The notes under the pieces were generated by a model. The model had not been told where the DNA came from. It did no database searches and was given only the letters and a program-made list of their open reading frames with translations. 64,000 nt of DNA from Gigaspora margarita (Eukaryota; Glomeromycota; Glomeromycetes; Diversisporales; Gigasporaceae). The position numbers were made by a program, and so were the translations under genes. Shown piece after piece: positions 34,394 through 45,931 of this stretch (position 1 is the stretch's first letter; every line of letters starts with the position of its first letter). The stretch is taken from positions 157,216 through 221,215 of the forward strand of contig WTPW01000420.1 in NCBI GenBank assembly GCA_009809945.1, given 5' to 3'.

Positions 34394-35213
34394 TGGGCCA
34401 GTGCAAAAAGATTTGTACCTCAAATAGCTCTGATTAAAATATTTTTTGTACAAATTAATTTTTAATTTTTTTTAATTTAATATACTTATTAGGTTACTGG
34501 ATTAATAAAAATAAAAAAAATTTGATAATTTATTGATAAAATAAAAAAATTTATTAATAGTAACTTTTTTTAAAAATATTTACTATATAATTTACTATAG
34601 TAATTTATATATATGTGTATATGTAAAAAAATCAAATTACCTCAATTTAAAGCTTAATTTCTTCACAACAAATAATTCAGTTTTGCTCAAATTGTAACCA
34701 TATCTTTATTATATGCACATTAATGCACTTGCATAGTACAAACTCATAGAACTGCATATTGATTGTGAAATTATTTAAAATATCTTTTTTTAAAAAAAAT
34801 ATTTTTGGTTTTTTTTAAATACTGTGAATTGTACATGCTTAATTATTAAAAAAAAACAATGTTAAAACAATAAAAATAATATAATAAGTTAGATTAAAAC
34901 CTATTGTCGCAGCTAATGCGATTTGAAAATATATGCCCTGCTAAAATCCACCTATACTCTTTAATATTCAATTCTAACCCTAAACCCTAACCAAACTCTA
35001 AAAAAAAATTGTCAAAATTACCCCAAAAAATTTTGAAAAAATGTGTATCAAAATAGGTTGAAATTTTAGCATTAGCCATTTTTAGCATCAGCTACAACAC
35101 CTATTTTATTTGATACTAAAAAATTTTTAATAATTAATCAAGAAAATAAAAAATTTTCCTTAGTGTCAAAATTATAAAATTTTTTGAGGTACAAATCTTT
35201 CTGCACCAGCCCA
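34394..35213. mobile_element. 820-bp TA-flanked TIR element
   Basis: TGGGCCAGTGCAAAAAGAT at the left pairs with ATCTTTCTGCACCAGCCCA at the right, extending through TTTGTACCTCAAA. TA occurs on both sides. A short CCCTAAACCCTAACC run is present near 34979. No ORF. Confidence 0.65.
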
Positions 35214-36283
35214 TATTATTAAATTAAAAGGATGTAATTACAGATTTTTTATAAATTCTGGATTACTATAAAAAATTTGTTATAGTCCATTTAGCTTAAG
35301 CCAATAAATTACTACTATAGTATATTGTTTGAACAAGATTTATATTATATTTGCAATATCAAGTTTTTTAATACTTTTATTAAGTTTTTGCATATTAGTA
35401 TGCATTAAATATTAATTTATACTAAAGGCTATTTTACTAATTAACAGATATTTATTTAAAACAGGTTGAACATGAGTTAAATTTTTATAAATATATAAAC
35501 AGTTTTGATGCTTTATAAATTAAAACAAATCTTTTTACTTTAAATTGGTTTTTTGTTATATAATTGGTTTTGGAAACTTATAGTATAGCATGTTTGTTTA
35601 TTGTTATATATTTATTTACAAATTTATTAAAAAATTTTTCAAATTTGCCATTTTAATTTAAAGCATTCTATAATATAAATAGGCTAAAAAGTTAAATATA
35701 ATAAGGAGTTTGGCAACTGTTTCAAAAAATAAAAATTCAATACAAATTGAATTAAGAAGTTAAAATTTTAAAATTGATGATAATGTCTTGATAGTTATAT
35801 TAAAGTTCAAAGTAAAGTTTTTATTGTATAATATTAATTTGAAGCATTGATAATTCTTCAATATAGCCATATTTTTAAAATAGAATATGTTCTCAATCCA
35901 TAGATGCCACTGAAATTGATTCTTGAAAAATGCCTATTTCAGGTTTTGTCAAATAAAATTTATATATTTATGTTCCTTATAATTTTGTCTATTTATAAAA
36001 AGAATCAAAAAATTTGGGTTTTAAGTAAAATAGGTCAAAAACAATTTTAGAAAAATTTTTTAATTTCGGGTCCCAAAACCCAAAATAATTTCATCACTAT
36101 GTATAGCTTAATTTGTTAAAATCTAAGAGTTTAACAAATACTCTAAATAAAAAGATTTTTTAAATTCTTTTTAACTATTTTTGATAAATATATTTTTGAA
36201 AGTATTATATTTTTGTAAGTATTTATAATTAAAATTAAAATCTTAAATTAATTTGTAATAATACTATATTTTTAAGAGTTTTA
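35214..36283. other. AT-rich spacer
   Basis: No gene or supported element seen. Confidence 0.4.
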
Positions 36284-36634
36284 CTAAAACGCATCTATAG
36301 TGTTTTACACCATATTACACAAAACTATTAGAATAGCCAATCAAAATTTAAGATCAGGTGTAACATAAAATTTCATGTTTTTGTTTATTTTTTTAAAAAA
36401 AACATTCATATCTCAAAATTTTGCTTATGAAACCAACTTTGGGGCTCTAATAAAAAAAATTTATTGCTAAATTTTGTATATATTAATGCCTGATAAAATC
36501 CCAAGCTTCACCCTAACCCTAAAGTAATCAAAATTTATTTTTTGTTTTATAAAAATTTATTTTTTGTTTTTGTTACACGGATTTGCAAATCTAATTTATC
36601 TATGGTGGTAAAACACCATAAGTGTGTTTTATAA
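36284..36634. mobile_element. About 350-bp imperfect TIR element
   Basis: TAAAACGCATCTATAGTG and TTTTACACCATA at the left pair with TATGGTGGTAAAACACC and GTGTGTTTTATA at the right. A CACCCTAACCCTAAA run lies inside. Ends are approximate. Confidence 0.5.
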
Positions 36635-36879
36635 TAATTGTATTTTTAATATAAAATAAATAGTTACTAGTTTTAGCCAAATAGACTTTACCAAATTTTT
36701 TGGGATAGTATATAGTAATAAATAATAAGGTGTATATGGGTTTTATGGCACACTACTGATATCTTATGATCTACTAGTCAGAATTCTATGATCATGAGAT
36801 ATTACTATTAAAGTAATATTCAAAGTAAATATGGGTATTATAGTGATAGAAGTATTACAGTATATAGCAATATCTTGTG

Positions 36880-37545
36880 AACTACCAATCAGAATCATGT
36901 AATATTGGCACTATTTGACTCGTCTTATTGAGACAAATTGAATGATACCAAAATTATATGATTCTGATTGATATTTCTCAAGATATCATAATTTAACCAA
37001 AATAAGCTGCACAAAGCAAATTTTAAAATTAACATAAAATAATGAATAACTCTTGGTAGAACAGTTCATTTTTGGTAGTTTATTACCAAAATGTCTGCCT
37101 TGAAGAGGTGATTCCAATATGCCCAAACTTGCTAAAATCCAATCATGGAATCACAGGATCATTAAGGTTTTATTGTTATTTGATGAAAATAGATAAGTTT
37201 AACTAATCAAATTTTTATTAAAAACAATACAAAAACATTAGAATCCCATGATCCCATGCTTGGATTTTAGTGAGTTTGGGCTTGTTGGATTGTTTCTTCA
37301 AGGCAAACATTTTGGTGGTAAAATTATTAAAAATGGACTATTATACCAAGATTTATCATTATTTTATTTTAATTTTAAATTTTGGTTTGTATAGCTTATT
37401 TTGGTTAAATTATAATATATCAAGAATTATTAGTCAAAATCACATGATTATAGTACCATTCAATTCGTCTCAATGAGACGAATCAAATAGTATCAAAATC
37501 ATTCGATACTAATCAATAGATCTCAATAGATTATAAAAAATAGTA
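36880..37545. mobile_element. Large degenerate foldback element
   Basis: The left arm (36880-37165) and right arm (37205-37545) are diverged inverted copies: ACTCGTCTTATTGAGACAAAT with ATTCGTCTCAATGAGACGAA, TAACCAAAATAAGCT with AGCTTATTTTGGTTA, TTACCAAAATGTCTGCCTTG with CAAGGCAAACATTTTGGTGG, and GCCCAAACTTGCTAAAATCC with GGATTTTAGTGAGTTTGGGC. The core matches the palindrome at 61782-62239, so it is an old member of the same family. No ORF. Confidence 0.75.
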
Positions 37546-38150
37546 TGTGCACTATAATTGGTACCTGTATTATAATTTATAATTTTACTTTGTATTTTTT
37601 AATTAATGATATTTTATAATATCCTTTTCAATTTTAATCACACTCTTTCTGTTGATCATCTGGCCTAAAATGGGAACCAAGAAAAAACAACAAATACTGA
37701 CAACAAACTAACAAAATAACTAAGCCAATACAAAACCTACTAGTAAAAACTAAAAAAATAACCAAGCAAAAAGCAGAAAACTAAAAATACTAAAAAGAAC
37801 TTAAACTCTAAACAGAATACAAAACCTATAGAAACAGAAACACTGTGCACCAAAAACTTCTTTAAAAACCAACAAGAGCTTAAATAACAAATGTTTGACA
37901 GGGTACTTATAATTAAACAAGTAGAATACAAAAATAACATCATCTTTAAGAAAGGATAATTAGTGAGACAAAAAATTGTGAAATATAGCTAAAATAACAA
38001 CCACAAAAATTTTCTTGGAAGAAAATATAGTAGAAAAAACCCACTTGATCCTGAACTGCTGATTAATCAAAAATTACATAATTACAACAAAACAAAACAA
38101 GTATAGTAAACAAATAGAAAAATAAATAAACATGTAATAAACATATAATG
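37546..38150. other. A-rich spacer, possible upstream part of the relic at 38151
   Basis: The plus strand is A/C-rich like the adjoining coding relic and may be its decayed 5' part, but frames are broken too often to call. Confidence 0.35.
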
Positions 38151-39410
38151 CAAAACAAGCAATTACAATAGATCGACCGAACTTGCAAACAAAGGATTTT
38201 ATACAAACTACAGGAATAGCATAGAACATCTACAGGACAATAAATCTATATTTACTAAAAACTTTCAAGATATTAAACAAGATTTGCTTAAGCAGAAAGG
38301 AAATGTCCTTAAGAAGGATGCATGCATCACTAGAGTTCCTCAAATTCAAATCAAATCAAATATTGGGTCAATTTGAATTTGATCAAATCAAATTGACCCT
38401 AATTTGAATTTGATTTGATTCAAATATTTGGATTTGAATTTGATTTGAATTTGAATTTTTAATAGTAATTTTTCAAATCAAATCAAATATTTGTTAATCT
38501 AATCAAATTTGGCCACATTTGAATTGATCAAATCAAATATAATCAAATTTGAATTTGGATTTGATTAAATATTTGATTCAAATATTTGAAGATCAAATCA
38601 AATTGCAAAACCCTATGCATCACTACTTGGCTAGGGCTCCATAATCCAGGTCTAGTTGCTATAATTAGAAGAGCTATTGAAGCATATAGTAACATCAACT
38701 ACAAACAAGTATCAAATAAACCCCTACTGCAGGATAAGTTAGATTTTATAAAGTTTAGAGATAAAATAGAAAAAGGAGCTAGCAAAGCCCTGTACTCTGC
38801 AAGCAATAAGAAAGAAAAAATTCTGAAGAACAAGAAAGCATTAGTAGGCAATGAATGCGGAATAATGGATTATGGCCTAGAGGAAATCCAAGCTGCAGAG
38901 GTTTCAAAAGGTGGAAACACAAAGCAAAAGTTGTCAGAAAAAAACAAAGATAAAATATCAACAGAACTGTTAGAACCAAAAATGGTTAATCAAGATTTAG
39001 AGATAGCATTAAGCCAAAAAAAAGAAATAACTATAATGGAGTCAAAGAACTCTAAATTAAATAAAAGAAAGTACATGAGATGACAATGGAAACAAAAGTA
39101 GTCACTAGTTTCTGTTCAGAAGCACAAAAGAAAAACAAAGCACAGGAAGACATATATTGGTCAGCTTGGGCCCAAGTAACTCAAATAAATTCTTTATAAA
39201 AAGGAAACAAGAAAAACTACTTTATCTCTTTATAGTGTGGGACATACCAATGAATACTCAATTAACAAGAATAAAGAAGGCCCTAACATACTATAGAGAA
39301 ACAAAAATTATTAAAACACATAATTTAAAAAACTGAAAGGCCATTTACATAGAGATTTTGACACACAACTAAACTAAACATAAAGCACTAAGAGAAGCCT
39401 GGTCTTTATA
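38151..39410 (+). pseudogene. A-rich ORF relic, probable retroelement-type protein, split by a MITE
   Basis: Reading 38151-38330 and then 38624-39083, without the inserted element, gives one continuous frame of about 210 codons: NRSTELANKGFYTNYRN, FTKNFQDIKQDLLKQKG, then TTWLGLHNPGLVAIIRRAIE and a Lys/Glu/Asn-rich tail to the TGA at 39081-39083. Downstream in other frames come QEDIYWSAWAQVTQINS (39150) and VWDIPMNTQLTRIKKALTYY (39236-39296), then two stops before KHKALREAWSLYI. An A-rich coding strand with a Lys-rich linker followed by a WDIP..T....I..AL block suggests an ORF1-type RNA-binding protein of a non-LTR element, but this is inference. The 3' end runs into the element at 39415. Confidence 0.45.
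38331..38615. mobile_element. 285-bp hAT-type MITE of CAAATCAAAT composition
   Basis: Starts TAGAGTTCCTCAAATT and ends AATTGCAAAACCCTA (imperfect inverted repeats), flanked by a perfect 8-bp duplication TGCATCAC (38323-38330 and 38616-38623). The interior is almost wholly CAAATCAAAT and ATTTGATTTG. Removing it together with one duplication restores the reading frame of the surrounding relic. Confidence 0.8.
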
Positions 39411-39414
39411 TATT

Positions 39415-39675
39415 TGATGAATGTAAAAATTAAAAGTTAAATAATAAAAAATTCTTCAATTTTAATAAAAATTTCAGGATATGTGAATTTTGATCTTTCA
39501 AACAAGTTTACTTAATCAATAATTATTGATAGAATTTAGACTTTACTATGTAGCAACTATCTGTGATTAACTAAAAATTGATTTTACTTCAATATTATTG
39601 GCTATTTAGACTATATATAGGACGTGATATATGCCCTCTAGAAAATTACATGATTTACTGCACTTCTCTAACTAT
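39415..39675. mobile_element. Half copy of the Harbinger-like element
   Basis: Ends ATTTACTGCACTTCTCTAA, preceded by GGACGTGATA, TTTAGACTTTACTATGTAGCAACTA and TTTCAAACAAGTTTACTTAA, in the same order as one arm of 31231-31815. The opposite terminus is missing. Confidence 0.65.
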
Positions 39676-40892
39676 TAATACTAACTTAATATTTATTAAA
39701 TTTAATTTTGGTTTATTTTTTTTTGTTATTGTTTTGATAATAATTTTTACATTACACTACATATTGGTATTTAATACAGTGGTGCATTTTAGTAGAACCT
39801 TTGAGTACCAATATATTATATATATAAACCTTTGTCTTTAAATTTTATATAAGTGTACAAAAAAATTTTATAATGAAAGTGTACATTGGTTTAAAGCTAT
39901 ATATTTAATGTACAACAGAAGTTTAACATTAGTTTTCTATACTTTAATAAAGTGAACAATAAAGCAAAATTTATTATTAAGCTAATATACAAGAAAGATT
40001 TAAATATTTAAGTTGCCTTTTTGGAATTTTTTAGATATTTTCTCAAAATTTCAGCCTGACCTTGCTTGTAATTTATGTTCATTCATTTTCTATTCAGAAC
40101 TTTTCAGAATACATATATTTTCTTATATACTATATGATATACTAATTCAACATGGTTAGTAAGTATACACCAATCTTTTTTAAAAATATTATTAAGTGTA
40201 GATTGAAGATTAAGCCAAAAAAGCCAATTTTTACAACTGTATACCAAACATTCTAAAAAATTTAGTTAAGCATACAACAAAGGTTTTTTGCATATATTTA
40301 GGGGTCCTGTTTTGTAAACTTGTAATTTATAATACTAATTAAACTAATTTACTATATATTTTATATACCAATAGTAAAAATAATAAATATATAAACAATT
40401 TATTATTTTATAAATATATAAATTAATAATAAAAATTATTTTATTTATATGCAATAAATTTATATTTGTAGCATGATATTATAATATATTAGATATGCTT
40501 TTCCAAAAGATATATTTAAAATAACAATAATTAAATAAAAAAAATATTTTTAATTTAATATATTAATATGTAAAGTATTAGAAGTTATAAGATGATCTAT
40601 ATTTTATAAAATATATTATATTTAAAATATATTATATTATAAAATATATTATATTATAAAATATATTATATTATAATATATATTATATATGATATAAGAC
40701 TTATACCTTATATAGATTGCTATATTACATAATTTATATAACATAAAATATATAAGCCAATATTTTGTATGGTAAAAAATAGAAAACAATAGTTGACAAA
40801 GTCAAATTTAAGCTTAAGATATATCTTGACATAAATATATTTATATTAGCATAATATAATGAATTAATACTAATTCTTACCAATCCATTTAG
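39676..40892. other. Extremely AT-rich spacer with ATATTATAAAAT repeats
   Basis: No gene is seen. At 40600-40690 AAAATATATTATATTAT recurs about four times head-to-tail. Confidence 0.55.
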
Positions 40893-41439
40893 TTAGAATT
40901 TTTCAAGTTCTTCAGTTTTTAGAGGCTTTGCGAGATAGTCATTTATTTTTGACTCAATACATTTATTTCGTATTTCTCTCATAGGTAAATCTGTTAGGAC
41001 AATGATTGGTATATTTGAAATTGGTGGTTTCATTGCTTTAATTACTTGTGAGACATCAAAGCCTGACATTATTGGCTAGGTATAATAATTATTCGTGAAT
41101 ACAAATATTTCATTATGATAAATATAAAATAGCAATTCATTGAATAAACTTACTAAATTACATTCTATTAATATTAATGAAATTCTTTGTGATTTTATTT
41201 GATTTATATCTGAATAGAATGAACTCGAAAATGTATCACTTAATAATTTAAATTCAGAATCAATCAATTTAACCGCTTCTAGACCATTTGTTGCAGAAAT
41301 TGTTGAATAACCAAGTTTTGAAATTTGCTGTAATGTATTCTATAAATATAAATTGGATCATAAAATTAATACAGTAAAAAAAAATGTGAGACTAAATTTT
41401 TAAGTCTGTAATTACCTCTAGACTAGTAGAATTATCATC
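40893..41439 (-). CDS. Histidine kinase segment D: terminal receiver with Glu at the phosphoacceptor site
   Basis: Three exons. A 24-nt microexon (41416-41439) encodes DDNSTSLE, the acidic pocket, and joins in phase 0 to ILCV before it. Exon 20 gives NTLQQISKLGYSTISATNGL and ends ISLILIECNL; exon 21 continues PIMSGFDVSQVIKAMK, then IPIIVLTD, and NDYLAKPLKTEELEKF before TAA (40893-40895). The Thr and Lys switch positions are present. The usual LILMD..MP.M.G pattern reads LILIECNLPIMSG, so Asp is replaced by Glu. The C-terminus is slightly short for a receiver. Confidence 0.75.
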
Positions 41440-41538
41440 CTATAAATAATGATAATGTTAACAATCAATTAATTAAAAAATTAAAGTAAGTATACGTCTA
41501 ATCAGGATAAACGAAAAAAAGATATACTTGATATATAC

Positions 41539-43054
41539 CACACATAAAATACATTTTTTCATCTTAGAATCACCTTCTATTATGTCTTTAGTTGTATCTT
41601 GATTTGTCACACTCCAATGAAAATATTCTGAATCGAAGTGGGCTCTTATTATTTTTGTCAGTAGCATAGTTTTTTTTTCCAATGTGCATAAATTGATTAG
41701 TTAGTTTTTTCCATGTAATTGGGGAATAAAGAACAAAGGTTTTTCCTCCAACTTTTTCAATCAATTTTTTTGCCAATTCAATTCCTTCATTATTTGGAAA
41801 TACTATAAAGATTATTACTAAATGATTACTATTCACTTCTAATTCTCTTAATTCTAATGTTGCTTTAATAATTTCCTCTTCATTATTTTTATAAAGTCTA
41901 ATAAATACTATATCATAAGCAGATTGATTATTTAATTCTTTATATCTTTTTGCTGCTATAATACCTTTATCAAAAGTATCAAATGCATCAACTTTTTCAA
42001 TCATTTTAAGATATTTCAACATTGCATTTCTCGCATCTTCTATTGGATGAATTATTAGTATTTATTTTTGTTTTATAGTATAAGGTAGTACATAACTTAT
42101 TTGTGTTTTTAATAGTGAAGTTATTGATAGTGTTCGATATTCCATGTAAACCAAAGTTTACTTCCTTTTCCCAATTGATTATCTACATTAATTTCTCCTC
42201 CGTTAATTTCTACCAAATTTTTACAAATTGAAAGACCAAGTTCTATATCATCTTGCATCTCAGTTATTGACATGATACCTTGAGAAAAACTCTTCCAAAC
42301 ATGTTTTATGTATTCTGGATCCATGCTATTTTTAATAAATAAAATTATTTAAATAACTTTTATACTAAGGTATAATGTATATCATAAATATCTTACCCAG
42401 TGCTAGTATCATATAATTCAATCAACAGAATTCCTTTTTTAATTATTTGATCTGATTTATCCTCTTCAATAACTTGTAATTTTATTGAAATTGTTAGTAC
42501 GCTTTTGCCTTCATTGGTAAACTTAATTCTAAGAAATTAAGAATAAGTTATTATGAATAAGTTATTATACAATATAACAATAGTTATGAAAAAATAAAAT
42601 ATATATTTACGAATTTGATAGTAAATTAGATAAAACTTGTTTCAGACTATTTATAATAATAAGAGACAAAGAGTGAATATTCTTTCATATACAGTACAGT
42701 ATATAAAATACATTAGCTCAATCACTATAATTACCTATCAGGATCACTCTTAACATATCTCGGCAACATATCTATCTCGCAATTTACGATTAATTCAATC
42801 TTTTTAGCTCCGGCTTTTTTTTTCAAATGATTCAATTGTATTCTCAAATAGTTCTAATAAATCAAATGTTCTATTTATTAGAGTAACTTTTTGTGCATCC
42901 AATTTTACTGCATCAAGAATATCATCTACTAAAGATAAAACTACATCAGAGGAGCGTATCATGATATTAATCATGTCTTTTTGATCAGCAACAAATGAAG
43001 TATCCTCGAAGGAAGAAAGAATGCCCACTAACGCTCCTAGTGGTGTTCGTAATT
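41539..43054 (-). CDS. Histidine kinase segment C: degenerate second kinase and receiver-like domain
   Basis: Exon 15 continues TSH with ELRTPLGALVGIL and ILDAVKLDAQKVTL, then the homopolymer frameshift. The N-box LSNLLSNSIKFT crosses exons 16/17. The expected G1 (DTGVGM) reads DTSTGM and the expected G2 (GTGLGLSI) reads DIELGLSI, so ATP-lid glycines are gone. After the stop and shift near 42133, ILIIHPIEDARNAMLKYL starts a receiver-like fold (YDIVFIRLYKNN, LVIIFIVFPNN) without a recognisable phosphoacceptor, ending VLYSPITWKKLTNQFMH. A further shift leads to DSKMKKCILCV at the exon end. Confidence 0.75.
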
Positions 43055-43140
43055 CTATGATAAGAAATGGGATTAAATTAGTTTAAAAATATGAAAAATT
43101 TTAGTAATATATATATACTTGATGAAAAATAATAATATAC

Positions 43141-45829
43141 CATGAGAAGTATTTGCTAAGATTTGACTCTTGGCTTTAATTGCAGCTTCAGCAGCTTTTA
43201 CTTTAATTTCATTTGCAGTATTCTCTTCTAATATTTTTGTATAATTAATAACTAAACTTATTTGATTTGATATTTGTTGTAATAATTCTATTTCAGAATC
43301 AAGCCAAATAGGATTTGGAGATCTATATACTTTTATCCATCCCCAACAAATATTATTCACCTTGATTTCCATAGATAATATTGATACATTTTTACAAACA
43401 TCATCGCAATATACGTCTAAACAAATATCAATACCTGGCTTATTATTTAAAAATTCTAATTTATTTTTATAAGTATCATTAATTTCGATGAATAGATTAT
43501 TCTTTGGTGTTATACATTCTGAATCTGAATCTTCATATATGGCAATTATTTTATTATTTTTAAATTCAGATTGATCTTTTAAAACAATAAATACTCTTTG
43601 ACTTGGTAATCTATGACAAAGTTCTTTAACAATATCTAACAATATTTCATTTAGATCTAATCCAGAAAAAATCTTATCCAATATTGAAAGTAGTAATTGT
43701 TTTATTTCTTCTTGCTTATATTGTTGAAATATTATTTTACGACGAATATGTGAAAGCTCAATATTAGAGAGAATACGAGCAATTAATTCTTGAGCAGAAA
43801 ATGGTTTTATTAAATAATCATCTGCTCCTCTATCAAGACCTAAAAAAAAGTAAATATATTATTAAACTGATAAGTAAAATAGAAAAATCTATTAATAAAT
43901 TTAGTATGTGTTTAAAAAATTACCTTCAATTTTAGAATCTTCACCAGCTTTTGCGGATAATAATATAACGGGAATCAATCGAGTTTTTATATTAGATCTT
44001 AATATTTCTAATAACTCGTATCCATTCATATTTGGCATCATTATATCTATTAAATTCGAATACAGCAATATATAATATATATATATATATATAATTCAAC
44101 AACTATTACAAACTATTACAGTATTACCGTTATGTATAGTACTGAAAATTATTTACCGCTAAGAATTAAGTCAGGTAATTTGTTAAGATTTTTTAAGATT
44201 CTTATAGCATCTTGACCGTCACAAGCACAAAGTATGTCAAATTTTTTTAACAGATATGCCAGATAATCACTATTAAAAAAAAACATGGCCAATAAATATA
44301 GTAAAAAGTTTAGTTAATTTTAGTTGATTTTTAATCAAATAAAAAAAGTACTATGTATCATTATTACCGCATATCATTATTATCGTCAACAAGTAGGATT
44401 AGATATTTTTTCTCATTATCAGTGGAGAAATGAAACATAATATCTTCTGATAACATTTTGCCAATATATATGTTCCGGTCATCGATTGACAATCTATTTA
44501 AATTATCTTGAACTTCAGATGCACGATTTTTTATCCATTGAGAACTTTCTTCTAAATAAAGTTGTCTATTAGTGTATGATTCCCTACTATGACTTATTTG
44601 ATTTGTAACGTTATTAAAGCTTATTTGATCTGTTGATAAGTGATCACACCCAATTGGAAACCAACATTTAAATGTTGTTCCCTTATTTATTACTGAAACT
44701 ACAGTAATATCACCTCCATGACGCGTAATAAGTTCTTTGACGAGAGCGAGTCCTATTCCAGTACCTTCATGACTACGCGAACCTTGAGATTCTACACGAT
44801 AAAAACGCTGAAATATATTTGGAAGTGCTATTTCTGGGATGCCAACTCCTAAAAAAAAAAAAAAAAAAAAAATTAATTCGGATATAAAAAAATGGTTATT
44901 TAGTATAATAAATCAGAATATTTATTTATTTATTAACCTGTATCTGACACTTCGAGAACTATCATCTTTTTCTTGTCTTTGTAGTCAAGATATAAGCGAA
45001 TGGTTATGTGTCCATTCCAAGTATGCTTTAGTGCATTTGAACCTTTAACAAGCAAAATATCTTAGTACAACAAATCTTTACATGTTTTTTAATGAATTGA
45101 TTTTGTAAAAAGAATTTTTTTCACATATTGTTAGGAATGCTTACAAAGATTAAATACAATCGTTTCATACATATTATGATCTAAGTAAACCTTATCTCCT
45201 ACGACTTGATTAAATTCTTCTGGACGTGGAATATCAATAATGTAATTCAAACCTAAAGCTTCCGCCATATTTTAAAGTCTGAAGCTAATTCTTGAGTCAA
45301 TTCAGCTATATTTGTTTCACAATAATGTGCTTCTAATTTATCAGTTTCTATATTTGAAAACTGTAAATGAAAGAAATTATCTTAATATAATAGTTTTTGG
45401 AAATTAAATAGATTTGCTATTTGAACTTATTATTAACAGTTTGAACAGTTAGAAATTTTGATATATAACTGACTTGTAACAAAACATTAATAAGTTTAAG
45501 TAATCTCCGAGCGTTACGTCGGATAATTTGAAGATATGGAATTATTTGCGCTTCTCGTGAACATGCATTAATTAAGTCATCAAGTGGTGAAAGCATTAAA
45601 GTTAACGGTGCTAATATCAAAGTGAAAAAAAAAACAGGTTAAGCTTAGTTATGCAATATATTTCTGAAAAAGAAATTTATTATAAATAAATACTCTTTAG
45701 TTCATGGCTAATGCCTTGAAAAAACATGACTTTTTGATGATTTAAATCAGCTAATGTTTTAGATCGCTTCCTTTCTTCTTCATTTGATTTCGCATGTAAC
45801 AAAAATGTATTCATTTGATTTGCGACTAG
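43141..45829 (-). CDS. Histidine kinase segment B: kinase 1, receiver 1, GAF-like 2
   Basis: H-box ISHELKTPLTLM is formed across exons 7/8 (intron with donor GTATTT). The N-box FNLCSNALKH is formed across exons 9/10. G1 DTGVGIP (10/11), F-box FQRFYR, and G2 GTGIGLALVKELI lie in exon 11, so module 1 has all catalytic boxes. Receiver 1 has the acidic pair in LLVDDNNDMR, the phosphoacceptor in LILSDIMMPNMNGYE (exons 12/13) and the Lys in ADDYLIKPF (exon 14). Exon 14 continues into a 200-residue GAF-like domain ending KAKSQILANTSH, the start of HisKA 2. The only lesion seen is the missing base in exon 9 near 45272. Confidence 0.8.
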
Positions 45830-45931
45830 CTAAAAAATTATAATATTCTTTTTAAGTATTTCTTTTCTTTTTTTTGAATAAACGTTATGATACAAAATTA
45901 ATAAAGTTTAATTAAGAGAACTTTTGCATAC

